Origin: an uncultured Clostridia bacterium
GTDB taxonomy: Bacteria > Bacillota > Clostridia > TANB77 > CAG-508
NCBI GenBank assembly: GCA_934167165.1
Contig: CAKPKG010000016.1
Location: 1 to 28,763 of the forward strand
Reading direction: 5' to 3'
Length of the DNA: 28,763 nt
The translations under genes and the position numbers were made by a program. The notes under the pieces were generated by a model. It was not told where the DNA came from. It worked only from the letters and a program-made list of their open reading frames with translations, and searched no databases. The stretch's first letter is position 1; each line of letters starts with the position of its first letter. Shown piece by piece: positions 9,601 through 19,711 of this stretch.

Positions 9601-12600
9601 CTATATTTGGGAATAAATATTCACCTATATCTAATATTGTATTAGCTGAGTTTCCTGTTCTTGGATTTCTATAATCCATTCCTTGTCTTTTTGCCATAGT
9701 CTTTGAAATCAATGTATTTCCATAGACATCTGTTGTTACTGGTATTAGTTGTTTTTGTTCTTCATCTTTTTCAAATAGACGAACCTCTATTCCACCATAT
9801 CCTGCTTCTCCTGCTGAATGCCTTCCATCAGGTTTATTTACAACTTTTCCATCTACTACTGCATCTTTCCATACTATTCCACCTAAATTCATTACTGGAA
9901 TATCGTTCATTCTTATTTCTATTTTATGATTGTTTTCTGTTACGTTTCCTGTTGATCCTTCTTTTTCACCTGCTAGGTATCTTAATATTCTTAATGCATC
10001 TGCTGAATTTACTACACCATTTCCGTCTACATCTGCTTTTTCTAAATCTATTTCAGTAATAAGCTCTACTGAATATTTTAATATTTTTTCAGCATCTGCT
10101 TCTGTTATTTTTCCATCACCATTTACGTCTCCTTTTCCTCCTAAGCCTATTGCAGAACCAGAATTTGGTACTGATGTTTTATGGCTTAAAACCCATTGTG
10201 CATCTGCTGAATTTACTCTGTTATCTCCAGTTACATCTGCTATTTTCTTTAATTCTTCATCAAAGTCATATTTTCCAACTGAATTTTTTAATATTAATAA
10301 GGCATCTCCTGCGTCTAATATACCATTTTTATTTACATCGCCTTTTACTATGCCGTCCTCTCCTGGTGTAAGTTTAATAACATCTGTCCTGAATTCATCA
10401 CTAGCTCTTACAGTTTCATCTGCTGAAGTTACTATTGTATATTCTGTGCCTACACGTGTTATTGTTAATGTGATTGTTCCTTCTATCTTTTTATATCCTT
10501 TTGGTGCAAGTGTTTCCTCTAGAGTTATTATAACAGGATTGGTTACATCTCTTATAACTAATTCTTCTAACGTAAGTTCTCCATCTGAACCAATTGTCAC
10601 GTCAATATTTGTTGGATCACTAGTTATGTTATAATTTTTAATTTTTTCTATATTACTTAAAGTTATTTTAAATTTAGCTCCTGCTAATTTGCTTGAATCT
10701 TGTGAATCTCTTTTTATTAATGTTAATTTGTCTATTTGTGACTTGTTTACAACATTATCTATATCTACATATGTTATTTTATCTTTGTATTTTACATTTG
10801 CATTAACATCCTTAGTAAGTGGGTTCCAAGTATGACTATTTTTATCATATGTAAATTCTATAGTTTTATTATAATTACTGTTTTCATACCCTGCTGGTGC
10901 TTTTGTTTCTGTTATTGTAACTGTTACATTACTTGTTGTATCTGGTTTTACTTCTTCAAAATCAAGTTTTCCTGTTGCACTAGAAGTTGCAGTTTTTGTT
11001 GCAATTATTGAATCGTTTTGTTTGAATACTGCTTTAAATTCTGCTCCTACAACTGGATTTCCTGCTTGGTCAACTTTATCAAATCCTCCAAATCCATTTA
11101 TATCTCCACCAATTTTTATTGGAGAAATGTATTGGTTTGTTATTGTTATATCTACCTTTGTAGCATTTGTTATACCCAAAGCCTCTTCTTCGTCTGTTAT
11201 TTTTGTTGCTGTCCATTTATGTTCTGTTCTATTATATGTTAATTTTATTACCATAGTTTTATTTAGTTTTTCATAATTTCCAACTGAATCTGTAGGTTTT
11301 TCTATTTCTGTTATTTTTATTGTTACATCTGCTTCTGTTGTTGGTTGGCATGTAAAAGTAGCTTTTCCAGCGCTATTTGTTGTTATTGTACTAGAGTTTG
11401 GAGTTACTTTTCCTCCATCTTGAGAAGCATCAACCTTAAATTTCGCACCCCTTAAATTTCCACCTAAACTGCTTGCTTTTGTAAGATTTAAATCTATTTT
11501 AGCAATAAATTGGTTTGTTACCTTTATATCTATATTTGTAGCATTTGTTATCTCTAAAACTTCTTCGGTGTCTGTTGTTTCTGTTGCTTTCCATTTATTT
11601 GATGATGTATCATACGTTAATGTTATTACCATAGCTGAATTTAATTTTTTATAAATTCCTCCTGAACCAGTAGGAGCTGTATTTTCTGTTATTGTAATCA
11701 CTACATTGGTATCTTTACTTGTTGGTTGGCACTCAAAAACAGCTTTACCATCTGTAGTTGTTATTGTACCAGATTTCAAAGTTTCTGATCCTTGTTTAGC
11801 TACAACATAGAACTCTGCACCACTTAAATTTCCACCCTTACTACTTGCCTTTGTAAGTGTAATTTTTGCTGGTGGGATTAGCTTTTTATCTAGTTCAATA
11901 TCAACATAACCATTATAGTTTCCTAGAGTTCCCTCTCCAGTAATAAGGGTTTGACCTCCAGGATATTTTAATATATAGAATCTAGCATTTGTCACTACAT
12001 TTGGAACACTATACTTTAGATTTATATTTTTTATACTTGTAGGTAAATTATTTTTCTTAACTTTTATTGTAACATCTGTTCCATTAACAATACTAAATGT
12101 ATTTTTCGTTTTCTTTGTTGTTAAAACTATAGAATCTTTTATATCCTTTTCATTATTATCAGTGGCAGATACCACAGAACTGTCTACCGTTACATTAGAA
12201 GGATGTGCTAAATGCAATGTACCAATAATTACAAAATCTGTGTCAGAATTGTAATCGGGTTCTGCATTTTGTAATGTTGACAATGAATTACTATCAACAG
12301 TAGCACTAGCGACTCCAGTTGATCCATACGAATCAGCCGCTTTCCATAAATTATATGCTTTTTTATAGTAGTTTGTCCCATCTCCAAAAACCACATTACT
12401 TATATGATTACTACTAACAGACCCCATATATTCAGCATTACCACTCGTGGTTCCAGCAAATGCATATTTGCCATTAGTTTGTTTTTTAATTATATATTCT
12501 TGTTCTTTAAAATAATCATCAACATACCAGCTGTATTTAAGCTCCAGTCCACTGTAAATATCAGATTTTCCATCCCAGTTCCAGCTACTTGTTCCAATTC

Positions 12601-13057
12601 TCCATAAAGCTTCTTGTTTATAATCTAAAACAGAATAAATTCCATGTTTAAGGCACCTTTCCTGTCCCCTATTCAAAGTACCTAAAACATTCAAACTACT
12701 AAAACCAAAGCTCGACGGTCCTGAAGAACTTATAATATAAGCTCTACCCATAGCGGTTTTCCATTTTATGGGATTTGACTTTCTATTTACTACACTACCA
12801 TTCTCCTTTACAGTGTTTCCTGCAACTTCCCACACTTCTGTAACTGTATAATTTTCATTATTCGCTAAATGGTTAGTATGATCCGTACAATAAATGTCCC
12901 AAACACCTGCCTTATTCCATAATTCAGTAACGTACAATTTATTTCCATTATTTAATTTTGGGTTTGTTGCTAGAACATTTTTTGGAATCATTATACTTAT
13001 TATCATAAAAATTGCCATGATAGCAAATTTAATTAATGTATTTTTATTTTTTCTCAT
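6617..13057 (-). CDS. Giant cell-surface adhesin: possible thioester domain, Cna-B-like repeats, dockerin modules, SdrD_B-like domains, C-terminal membrane anchor
   Basis: 2146 residues. A signal peptide (1-30, ending VLATN) is followed by a domain with WDIYCTDH (Cys57) and KQEALW (Gln148), resembling the Cys/Gln pair of bacterial thioester (TQXA-like) adhesin heads. From about 395 to 890 come at least four Cna-B/SpaA-like beta domains; the first two (KASSKGGNLSGAEF and KASSLGGNLRGAKF) are clear tandem duplicates. Residues about 903-1035 hold two dockerin-like modules with calcium loops GDVNKNGILDAGDA, DVTGDNRVNSADA, GDVNGDGKITEADA and DVDGNGVVNSADA. SdrD_B-like domains follow (GGIVWKDAVVDG, ISGQVFEDTDLD). 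The C-terminus has a transmembrane helix and the basic tail KKFVLKK; no LPXTG is seen, though KPTGE lies just before the helix. It starts 17 bases after the upstream surface gene and has no in-frame CGG. The thioester call is the least certain part. Confidence 0.85.
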   Translation of the reverse strand: MRKNKNTLIKFAIMAIFMIISIMIPKNVLATNPKLNNGNKLYVTELWNKAGVWDIYCTDHTNHLANNENYTVTEVWEVAGNTVKENGSVVNRKSNPIKWKTAMGRAYIISSSGPSSFGFSSLNVLGTLNRGQERCLKHGIYSVLDYKQEALWRIGTSSWNWDGKSDIYSGLELKYSWYVDDYFKEQEYIIKKQTNGKYAFAGTTSGNAEYMGSVSSNHISNVVFGDGTNYYKKAYNLWKAADSYGSTGVASATVDSNSLSTLQNAEPDYNSDTDFVIIGTLHLAHPSNVTVDSSVVSATDNNEKDIKDSIVLTTKKTKNTFSIVNGTDVTIKVKKNNLPTSIKNINLKYSVPNVVTNARFYILKYPGGQTLITGEGTLGNYNGYVDIELDKKLIPPAKITLTKASSKGGNLSGAEFYVVAKQGSETLKSGTITTTDGKAVFECQPTSKDTNVVITITENTAPTGSGGIYKKLNSAMVITLTYDTSSNKWKATETTDTEEVLEITNATNIDIKVTNQFIAKIDLNLTKASSLGGNLRGAKFKVDASQDGGKVTPNSSTITTNSAGKATFTCQPTTEADVTIKITEIEKPTDSVGNYEKLNKTMVIKLTYNRTEHKWTATKITDEEEALGITNATKVDITITNQYISPIKIGGDINGFGGFDKVDQAGNPVVGAEFKAVFKQNDSIIATKTATSSATGKLDFEEVKPDTTSNVTVTITETKAPAGYENSNYNKTIEFTYDKNSHTWNPLTKDVNANVKYKDKITYVDIDNVVNKSQIDKLTLIKRDSQDSSKLAGAKFKITLSNIEKIKNYNITSDPTNIDVTIGSDGELTLEELVIRDVTNPVIITLEETLAPKGYKKIEGTITLTITRVGTEYTIVTSADETVRASDEFRTDVIKLTPGEDGIVKGDVNKNGILDAGDALLILKNSVGKYDFDEELKKIADVTGDNRVNSADAQWVLSHKTSVPNSGSAIGLGGKGDVNGDGKITEADAEKILKYSVELITEIDLEKADVDGNGVVNSADALRILRYLAGEKEGSTGNVTENNHKIEIRMNDIPVMNLGGIVWKDAVVDGKVVNKPDGRHSAGEAGYGGIEVRLFEKDEEQKQLIPVTTDVYGNTLISKTMAKRQGMDYRNPRTGNSANTILDIGEYLFPNIEKSDKYIVQFTYDGIHWETVSPASNPYTKDSNDQSKVTEIDRAEFNKKFKTINNETTVDGTRLEYEQTTINNEAKSKLITEKDGELINIYKMNATSQEYMKPVENWKDTWNDDGTINEGHYALNINCGLKERYFDLAIGLDVEKAEVSINGKTTEYGYAQVLNGKLENLSNKLDTITEGKKEYNLYLYESDYNYRIDAYKNNGDLVNQDSEGETRIAEDTNGKTELELKAKVTYKLIIYNQSVENGRTTKIVNYYDPTIYTLRESGKGYRVLNDNKKGTAIIEINAEVKDRTQEIYLEYDVNKLKETRGLVTGDNIKNYAEILEYKTDNGIVDYDSAPGNFDPREPIYEDDTDSANAINIKVKDNYKRVISGQVFEDTDLDETKLKDSKANSEDTINNVIVQLIELRDINIAGTNMQFEYIWQEAETGNKTVKYTKFDGTGIATYDIDGDINTGEYKFIDFVPGNYIVRFIYGDGTYYDKAIDRISTNNDNKDIIKKYNGEDYKSTYDKDNYNATSYNTSTLYKESNTSKAVDNEARRLKVMSYAVDVDSTKGSNLALLDKKAENLTTEETTILIDDVLSNTWMCAETPRINVTVDSDTMVTDANNTTVGDGNNVPLNIFENVNFGLMERPKTKLVLEKHITGLTIKPVESGVRLIADARADIENILNNVTEGKITLEGEQTGLLAIKSTRSNRGYWYLQTDTTELAQGADAYITYTYVITNKGDEDYLSYKLISEYDPNNINSYINKLSALEEEIKLNISKNNFTKGEYLSTFYYTGDQLNISDSSLNGVEVTSTAREWQEFLNPKVSFVSADDMEKTEVTGTEKEKAYYTTDGNLETRTDINEKVKNEVNKPTGNLTRKGNGNYEATNTDWSKKIVVSKALSASEIESGGVYDSYIAEITHYMNVAGRRDQSTPANLSYVHSEDTSITLDSENPDTNKKYNEEDEFWAETFRITKPTGEDKLTPVQIAIITISAVAVLGIGIILIKKFVLKK

Positions 13058-13073
13058 AGTTTCTCCCCCCTTC

Positions 13074-16000
13074 CTATATAGATTTCTTCCCGTTTATTAC
13101 TTTTTTATTTATCATGTATACTCCTCCTCCTAGGATTAACATACATGCTATTATTATGCCAATATACATGGCTGGACTACCTGTAGCTGTACTTATCATT
13201 ATTTCTGCTGTGCTGTAGTCATTTTCTTTTTCTTCTTGGTTTGCTGGTGTAGAGTTTGTATCTACTAATCCATAATCATTTTTATCCTCATATATTTCTG
13301 CTGCATTTACAAATGTACCTGTATTATTTTCTGTCATTGCTTTTGTTAAAATTAAGGTAACTTGTTTTGTTTCTCCTGGTTCTATTGTTACATCTTTTAG
13401 TTTTTCTGTATACAAGTTGCCATCTGTTCCTTGGTACCAGTCTGTGTTCATTTCTGAACTGAATTTTAATTCTTTTGGTAAATAATCTGCTATTACTTGT
13501 GCAGACCCTGGAACTGCTCCATTGTTTTTAACTTCTATTACATATTCTACAAATACAGTTGAACTTGCCATTTGTTTTGCTTTTATTTCTAGTTTTGCTA
13601 ATTGCTCATTGTTGTATTTATACTCTGTTGTTCCTGCATTGTTTTGAACAACTGCTCTTGTTATATATTTGTTTAATTCTAAATCAAATGTTGAATTTAA
13701 AACTAAACCTATATTTATATTTTCTATATTGCTATTCTTTATTGTAATTGTATCTGTTTTTACTGTTGTTCCCTCTGATGTTTTTGACTCATATGGTATA
13801 GAGTCTTTGTTTGCTACTTGTGTAAGTTTATATGTTTTTGTATTATATTTAAATTCTAATATATATTGTCCTGGTTCTAGGTTTTTAAATGCATATTCAC
13901 CATCATTATTTGTAATTGCTATTAAGTCTTCTCCATTCTCGTCTTTTAAGTATTCGGCTACTTTGTCTTTATTTATTTGTTTTATTTTTACTAAAATTCC
14001 TTTTAGCAATCTTTCATTAGATTCTTTTTGACCATTTTCATTTTCATCTAACCATGCCACACCAGATATTTTATATATTTTTTCTACTGGATCATTTGGT
14101 TTTACTGGATCATCTGGTTTTGCTGGATCATCCGGTTTTGCTGGGTCATCTGGCTTTGCTGGGTCATCCGGTTTTGCTGGGTCATCTGGCTTTGCTGGGT
14201 CATCTGGAGTTGTGTTTGCTACAACTTTTATTTTGCAGTTCTTGCCTATTGTTCTATCTTCTGTAAATACTGAAACTACTGTTTCTCCTTCTGCTATTCC
14301 TTCTATTACTCTTGCATTTGTTATTGTTGCAATTTTAGAGTCATCAACTGTTATTTTTAAATTTTCTGTTGAAGCATCTGCTGGAGTTAGTTTTATATCT
14401 AATGTTTTCTTTTCTCCAATTTTTAATGTGATTTCTTCTGGTATTTCTATTCCTTTTAGTGGAATATTAGGTTTTACATTATGTTTTAAAGATTTTTCCA
14501 CTTTTCCTACTAAACATTTCTCCAAATTCTCTACTAATCCAGAAGGATTTGGAAGTATTATTACAGCAGATACCTTATTCTCTATCTCTTTAACATCTAT
14601 ATCTTGAGAAACATGTGCCTTTATAACTAATTTTGCTGTTTGATTTGCTAAAAGGTCTTTTTCAACTGAATAAATTTCCTCTGGTTGTATTTCAACAACT
14701 TCCGTATTAGATTCAATAGATAATATGGCACCATCTGGCACTAATCCTTTAGGAAGAGTTCCCACAAGGTTAACTAAATAATCTTGGTCATTTGCATTTT
14801 TTACGTTTATTGTATATGTAATTTCTTGTCCTGGTAATAAAGTTTGTGTTGTTGGCACACTTGATTCCATTGTTAATTCTAATTTATACTCTGAACTTGT
14901 ATTGTCTCCTGTGTTATCTCCAGTATTATCCCCTGTATTTCCTCCTGGTTCATCAGTTGCTGGATTTGTTGCTAAAGTTATTTTTGGAGAAAGTGTTTGT
15001 ATTGTTCCACTATATACTGTATATTGTAACTCTATTGTTTTGTTTGCTCCCAAGTTTGCTGGTATTGTTAATTCGTATGTGAATTTTACTGTTTTTGCAT
15101 TTTCTATTGTTGGTATTGTTATTTTATATCCTGTTACATCTTGTGCATATTCTGTAACATTCCAATTGCTATTTTTTGTTACTTCTTGATCTTTTGTATA
15201 TGCTATTGTTGCACCTTCCATTGCAACTTTTATATTTCCTTTTCCTATAATCTCTGTATTTTCTAATTTATTTCCTGTGTTGTTTATTATTGTTGCTTCA
15301 CCTGTTGCTGTTATAGCTTTGTCTGATTCCGAGTTTAATAAACCTGATTTTTCTTCATTTTTAAATGCAGAAATACTAGGTTCTGTTCCATTATAATTTG
15401 AAATACTATTTACAAGTAATATTCCTTTATCTGCAGAGAAAGTTACTTGTTTTGAATTTGTTTTTTGATCTTCTCCATTTGTAACTGTTAAATCTATATT
15501 TCTTGTAATTGTTGGTAATAATTTTTGTGTTGAAAATTCTGCTGAAAATGTTATTGTTGTATCTTGTCCATCGTAATTTGAAGTTTGTGCTTGATTTCCC
15601 TTTAATTTTATTTCTATTGTATTGCCATTTACTTTCCAGCTTTCAAATTCTAATCCGTTTGCATGTGCTAGATCTTCACTATCTTTTACAATAGCTACTT
15701 CTTTTGCTTCTTCTGGTAGTTTTATTTGTACTGTAGGATTATTATATAATTTATCATTTTCTCCTGATGTTTTTAATGAAACTGTAAATCCTACTGTATT
15801 TTTTGTTCCTACTGGTAATGTAGTTTTATCTTGTCCTAAATCAATACCTAGTTCTACATTTGTTTCTGGATTAGTTAATGTTATTTCTTTTATTTGTGCA
15901 TCTGTATCATATACAGAATCTTTTTCATCTATATTTTGTATTGCTGCTAATGAGCTTAATGTTAATTTTTCAATTTTATCTATATTGCTTGTATATTCTG

Positions 16001-17580
16001 TTACATTTGCAATATTTAAGTTTTTATTATTTTCTATATTTAGTTTTCCTTCTTTTACTGGGTTGCTTAATTGTATTCCTATTAGATTTACATTACTTGG
16101 ATATGTGAAAGAAAGTATTTCTTTATTATTTGAATCTACACTATCTTTTGTTATTTTTCCAAGTTCTTCTGCTGTTGACATATTTAATATGGCTACTTCT
16201 CCATTTTCACCTAATATGTTAATAAAGTCTTCTTTATTTATATATGTAGTTTTATATGTTGTACTTGGTTTTACTTTTGTTTCATCCTCATCTGATATGT
16301 TTAGTCTGTCCATACTAGAAACTACAAATAGATTCTTTTCTAATTTTGTTGTACTTATATTTAATGTTAATGTTTCTTTAAAGTCTTTTCCTGTTGAAAT
16401 ATATTTTTTGCTTAGGCTTTCTGGTGCTTGTATATTTAGTTCTATTGGCATAGCTTTTTCTGTATTTGTTTCCCAATATCTTGATGTTTTTTTATGTTCT
16501 CCTTCGTCTGTATAAAGTTTAAGGTTGTTTTCTGCTACTGTTCTAAATGCTTTTACATTTTTTACACTTTCTTCATTATATATATATGTAACTACAAATT
16601 CGTCTACTGCATTTTTTGCCCATGCAACATTATTACTTTCATCTTTGCTGTTATTTATTGTAATTGTTGTTATTCCTGTTTCACTATTGTATTGCCATGA
16701 ACCTAATTTGTTTTCTTCTGCCTTTCCAAAATTTGCTGAACCATCTTTTCCATTTGTTGCTTTTGTTGAATATGCTGCAACATTAACTTCTTCTGCTGTT
16801 AGTTTTGTTCCATTAGTAAATTCCTTTGCATTCATTTCTCCTGCTTCTAATGGATTTACTGTTATTATTGTTTTTTCTATTGGGTATATATTATTTTTTA
16901 TTCCTGATTTTACTTTTACTTGTATTAATCTTTTTTGTGTTTCGCCTATTGTATATGTTTTATTTGTTATAATTTCTGTACTTAATACTTTTGTTTCTTT
17001 TCTTTCTTCTTCAGTCATTGAAGTAAGATTTGAAGAATTCCATTTAATTGATATTGTTTTTTCTGTGTTTAAATCTGTTGTTTCGTTATTGTTGCTTATG
17101 TATTTTCCTGTTATTTTTATTTTATTATTCATGTTTAATAAATCTAAATTAAAAGTACTATCATTTTTTGCAACTATTGGTAAAGAAATTTCTTTTGTTT
17201 CTGTTGCATTTATTTGAGTAGCTTCTATTTTTGTTCTTCCGTCTTTTAATTTAAAGTTAGTGTTTTCAAAATCTATTTTAAAATTCTTTAGCGTTCCTTC
17301 TTTTACGCCTATTGCTAAATATAGCGTTAGTTCAGAAGTTATATCCGCTTCCTTGCTATACACTTTTTGATCATTATCATCTTTGAAATATGCTTCGAAT
17401 GTTACATTGCTTATATTGGTATTACCATTTTGTTCATCTACTGCATATGAAATTAAACCACTTCCTAAATATGAACCGAAGTAGTACAAAATTTGATAAG
17501 GTTAAAGTTAAAACTAAAAGTGTTGCTAAAATTTTTGTGCTGATTTTTCCATCGCTTGATTTTTTTAGATTTTTAAACAT
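13074..17580 (-). CDS. Large surface protein with Big2-like and SdrD_B-like domains; signal peptide joined by +1 frameshift
   Basis: ATG at 17580 follows GGGGGAG. Residues 1-34 are a signal peptide (KSSDGKISTKILATLLVLTL, ending SNFVLL). The next codon is CGG (17478-17476); the zero frame ends after 48 residues. Skipping C17478 gives FVLL-GSYLGSGLISYAVDEQNG, and 1467 residues follow, 1501 in all. Without the shift the mature protein would have no export signal. The long N-terminal part (about 50-870) is beta-rich and not recognised. A GDNT repeat linker, a DUF11-like region, a Big2-like domain (LKIGEKKTLDIKLTP), a PDDPAK proline-rich repeat, an SdrD_B domain (ISGVAWLDENENGQKE) and another DUF11-like domain follow, then a C-terminal membrane helix with a lysine-rich tail. 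It is first in an operon with the 2146-residue adhesin. Confidence 0.85.
14087..14207 (-). repeat. 18-bp tandem repeat coding for PDDPAK linker
   Basis: About six copies of an 18-base unit encode the hexapeptide P-D-D-P-A-K. The central copies are nearly identical at DNA level and the outer ones diverge, as expected of recent copy-number change. It forms a stiff proline-rich spacer between the Big2-like and SdrD_B domains. Confidence 0.9.
17476..17478 (-). other. In-frame CGG +1 frameshift site at the signal peptide boundary
   Basis: Zero frame CTT-CGG-TTC; skipping C17478 reads CTT-GGT-TCA-TAT, giving L-GSY. It is codon 35, right at the end of the hydrophobic signal segment. Confidence 0.85.
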
Positions 17581-17643
17581 GTTTTTCTCCCCCTGATTTT
17601 ATTTTTGTATTTTTTCTTTCTTTATTTATATTTATATAGCATT

Positions 17644-17672
17644 ATTCTCACATTTTTTGCAATTATTGTCAA
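17644..17672 (-). promoter_or_regulatory. Promoter for the surface-protein operon
   Basis: On the minus strand a perfect TTGACA (17672-17667), 17 bases, then GAGAAT (17649-17644) preceded by TGT, an extended -10 form. The start codon is about 60 bases downstream. Confidence 0.55.
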
Positions 17673-17906
17673 TATATGTTTTTTCTATTTAATTGTTCAA
17701 ATTCTACATCCTTTTTAAATTTATTTACGGAAACTTATAGATTAAAAAGAATTATTGAAAAATTACATTTTTATGACATTTTTGTAATTGAATGTAATTT
17801 TGCTAATATATATTTTTTCATATATTATTATAAACGGTTATGTAAACTTTTTCAAGTGTTTTTTATTAGATTTTTCAAGTTTTATAAGCATTTTTGGAAA
17901 TAATTG

Positions 17907-17933
17907 AAAAAAATGAGGCAAGCCTCATTTTTT
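17907..17933 (-). terminator. Terminator after the patatin gene
   Basis: Stem AAAAATGAGGC against GCCTCATTTTT with loop AA, directly after the patatin stop codon, with a U run on the minus strand. Confidence 0.8.
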
Positions 17934-17938
17934 CTAAA

Positions 17939-18779
17939 TTAATATTCAAGTTCTCTTCTAATTTTTACTATATTATCTAGTGTTTGCATATATCCTTCTT
18001 TATAGCAAAATTCTAGTTTTTTCATATTGAATGGTTTTACTTCTTTTAGGTCTATTTCTAGTATAGAATCACTTGCATCTAGTGATTCTCTTATTAAGTT
18101 TTGAGTCATTAAATCTATTGATTGCATGCTTATATTGTACATGGTTTTTTGTTTTTTAGAGCTTTTTAATTTGAAACATATAGCAAGCACTTTGTCTACT
18201 TCTAGTTCTTTTGCTTCTTTTACAGGTAAGTTTGAGAATATTCCTCCATCTACAAATTGATATTCTTTATGTTCAAATGGAGCATACATTCCTGGGAATG
18301 TTGAGCTTGCTCTTACGGCTTTACCTATTTCGATATCATGTATGTATTCTTCCCCTTGCAATTTTTCGTTATTTGTAAATATTATTTCTTTGTTTGTAAT
18401 TAAATCTGTTGCTGGTATTGAAATTGGCATTTTTATATCTTTTATATTTTTTATTTTCTTCTTTTTAGCTGCTTGGCTAATAATCTTTTCTATGTTTTCG
18501 CTTGTTGTTATTCCTCTTAATTTTATCTCTTTTGTTTCTTTTATTGATTCCCAAATATATTTTGGACTTATTGAAACTGCTTCTTTTGAAAATTCTCTAA
18601 ATAAATCTATTATTTCATCTGCTTTATATCCCATTGCATATAGGCTTGCTACTATACTTCCTGCTGATGTTCCGAGAAATTGCATCTATTTTTATTTTGT
18701 TTTCTTCTAATGCTTTTAGTGCTCCTATATGTGCTGCTCCTCTGATGCCTCCTCCTGCTAAGGCTAAACCAAGTTTCAT
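17939..18779 (-). CDS. Patatin-like phospholipase, with +1 frameshift
   Basis: Ser/Asp-dyad lipid acyl hydrolase of the RssA/YlbK-like type. ATG at 18779 (MKLGLALAGGGIRGAAHIGAL) follows GAGGAGG and gives the oxyanion motif GGGIRG. Codons 1-35 end in DAIS; codon 36 is CGG (18674-18672), and the zero frame ends after 51 residues. Skipping C18674 gives DAIS-GTSAGSIVASLYAMGY, the nucleophile elbow G-T-S-A-G with the catalytic serine two residues after the shift. The catalytic Asp is in FVDGGIFSNLP. The joined length is 279 residues, typical for the family. No signal peptide or membrane segment is seen, so it is probably cytoplasmic or peripheral. The intact active site on both sides of the break argues against a pseudogene. 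Confidence 0.92.
18672..18674 (-). other. In-frame CGG +1 frameshift site in the patatin nucleophile motif
   Basis: Zero frame TCT-CGG-AAC; skipping C18674 reads TCT-GGA-ACA-TCA-GCA-GGA, or S-GTSAG. The restored glycine is the first residue of the catalytic GXSXG. Confidence 0.92.
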
Positions 18780-18822
18780 ATACTACGCCTCCTCTATTTA
18801 TTAAATTAGTTTTGTTTAATTG

Positions 18823-18957
18823 GTGTGAGAAGTGTGATGTGGGAGGTGGGATTTATATGGTTAAGGCTTCGCAGGTCTTTCCTTATCTTTTTCTCACTTC
18901 TCACCTCACACTTCACACTTCGCACTTCTCACTTCGTGAAAATTCTAATTTACCTTT
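18823..18957. repeat. Intergenic repeat, copy A, downstream of the SDR gene
   Basis: Starts GTGTGAGAAGTGTGATGTGG and ends in a C-rich arm of CACTTC/TCACAC units, then a stretch ending AATTTACCTTT. The two arms can pair with each other. It shares its order and much of its sequence with copy B at 19712-19833, in direct orientation. The SDR stop codon lies inside its right end. Confidence 0.75.
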
Positions 18958-19693
18958 TTGCTTCTTCCATGTTGTAAACAATTTTTCCTATTGTTTTGTC
19001 TGGTACTATTTTACTTAAAAATCTTATCATTTTATTGTTTGCTCCTGGTAAAATCATGTATTTCCCTTCAAACATTTTGTCTATTGCATAGTTTGCAACT
19101 TCTGTACTTGTCATGACTTTTGTTTTGAACTTTACATTTGCTTTTTCTAGGAATGGTGTTTTTATTGGTCCTGGACATAATGCACTTATTTTTACATTTG
19201 AGTTTTGTTTTCTTAATTCTTCATATATTCCTTGTGTTAGTTTTAAAACATATGCTTTTGTAGCATGATATGTTGCCATATGTGGTCCTGGCATAAATCC
19301 TGCTATTGATGCTACATTTAATATATATCCACTATTTTTTTTGCACATGTCTTGTAAAAATAGTTTTGTTAGTAAGTGAACTGCACATACATTTGTGTTT
19401 ATCATATTTATTTCTGTTATTAAGTCTGTTTCTGTAAAGTTGCCAAATGTTCCAAAACCTGCATTATTTATTAGTATGTCTATATCTCCTACTTGTTTGT
19501 ATAATTCTACACAGTTTTCTGCAATGCTTAAATCCATACATATTATTTGTGTTTTTGTTTTTAATTCTTTTTGTACTTCTTCTAGTTTTTCTTGCTCTCT
19601 TGCTACTAGAACTAATTCTATTTCTTGATCGCTTAATATTTTTGCCATTTCTTTTCCTAAACCTGATGAGGCTCCTGTAATTAATGCTTTCAT
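18950..19693 (-). CDS. Short-chain dehydrogenase/reductase
   Basis: NAD(P)-dependent oxidoreductase of the classical SDR family, 247 residues. MKALITGASSGLG at the N-terminus is the Rossmann TGxxxGxG motif, INNAG follows, and the catalytic set is a Ser in NVASIAGF with Tyr-x3-Lys in YHATKAYV. CPGPIKTPF is the usual loop after the active site. The start at 19693 has AGAAAGGA six bases upstream; longer frames run into repeat copy B and are not believed. The substrate cannot be told; the sequence looks like the DltE/YdfG-type group. The gene is framed by the two repeat copies, which could have carried or trapped it. It has no in-frame CGG. Confidence 0.92.
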   Translation of the reverse strand: MKALITGASSGLGKEMAKILSDQEIELVLVAREQEKLEEVQKELKTKTQIICMDLSIAENCVELYKQVGDIDILINNAGFGTFGNFTETDLITEINMINTNVCAVHLLTKLFLQDMCKKNSGYILNVASIAGFMPGPHMATYHATKAYVLKLTQGIYEELRKQNSNVKISALCPGPIKTPFLEKANVKFKTKVMTSTEVANYAIDKMFEGKYMILPGANNKMIRFLSKIVPDKTIGKIVYNMEEAKR

Positions 19694-19711
19694 AATTTTC
19701 CTTCTTTCTAA

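Larger units (their letters stand above)
17581..17938. other. Intergenic region upstream of the surface-protein operon
   Basis: 358 bases without a gene between the patatin stop and the surface protein start. It holds the operon promoter (17644-17672) and the patatin terminator (17907-17933). The remainder is plain AT-rich DNA in which I see no conserved RNA motif or ORF with a ribosome binding site. Confidence 0.6.

Noticed and set aside
14087..14207. CRISPR-like array
   Set aside because: The 18-base units are contiguous, lack spacers and encode an in-frame proline-rich linker.
6639..17217. Long rightward open frames opposite the giant surface protein genes
   Set aside because: They are antisense shadows of repetitive AT-rich coding sequence: hydrophobic, low complexity, no ribosome binding sites and no recognisable domains.
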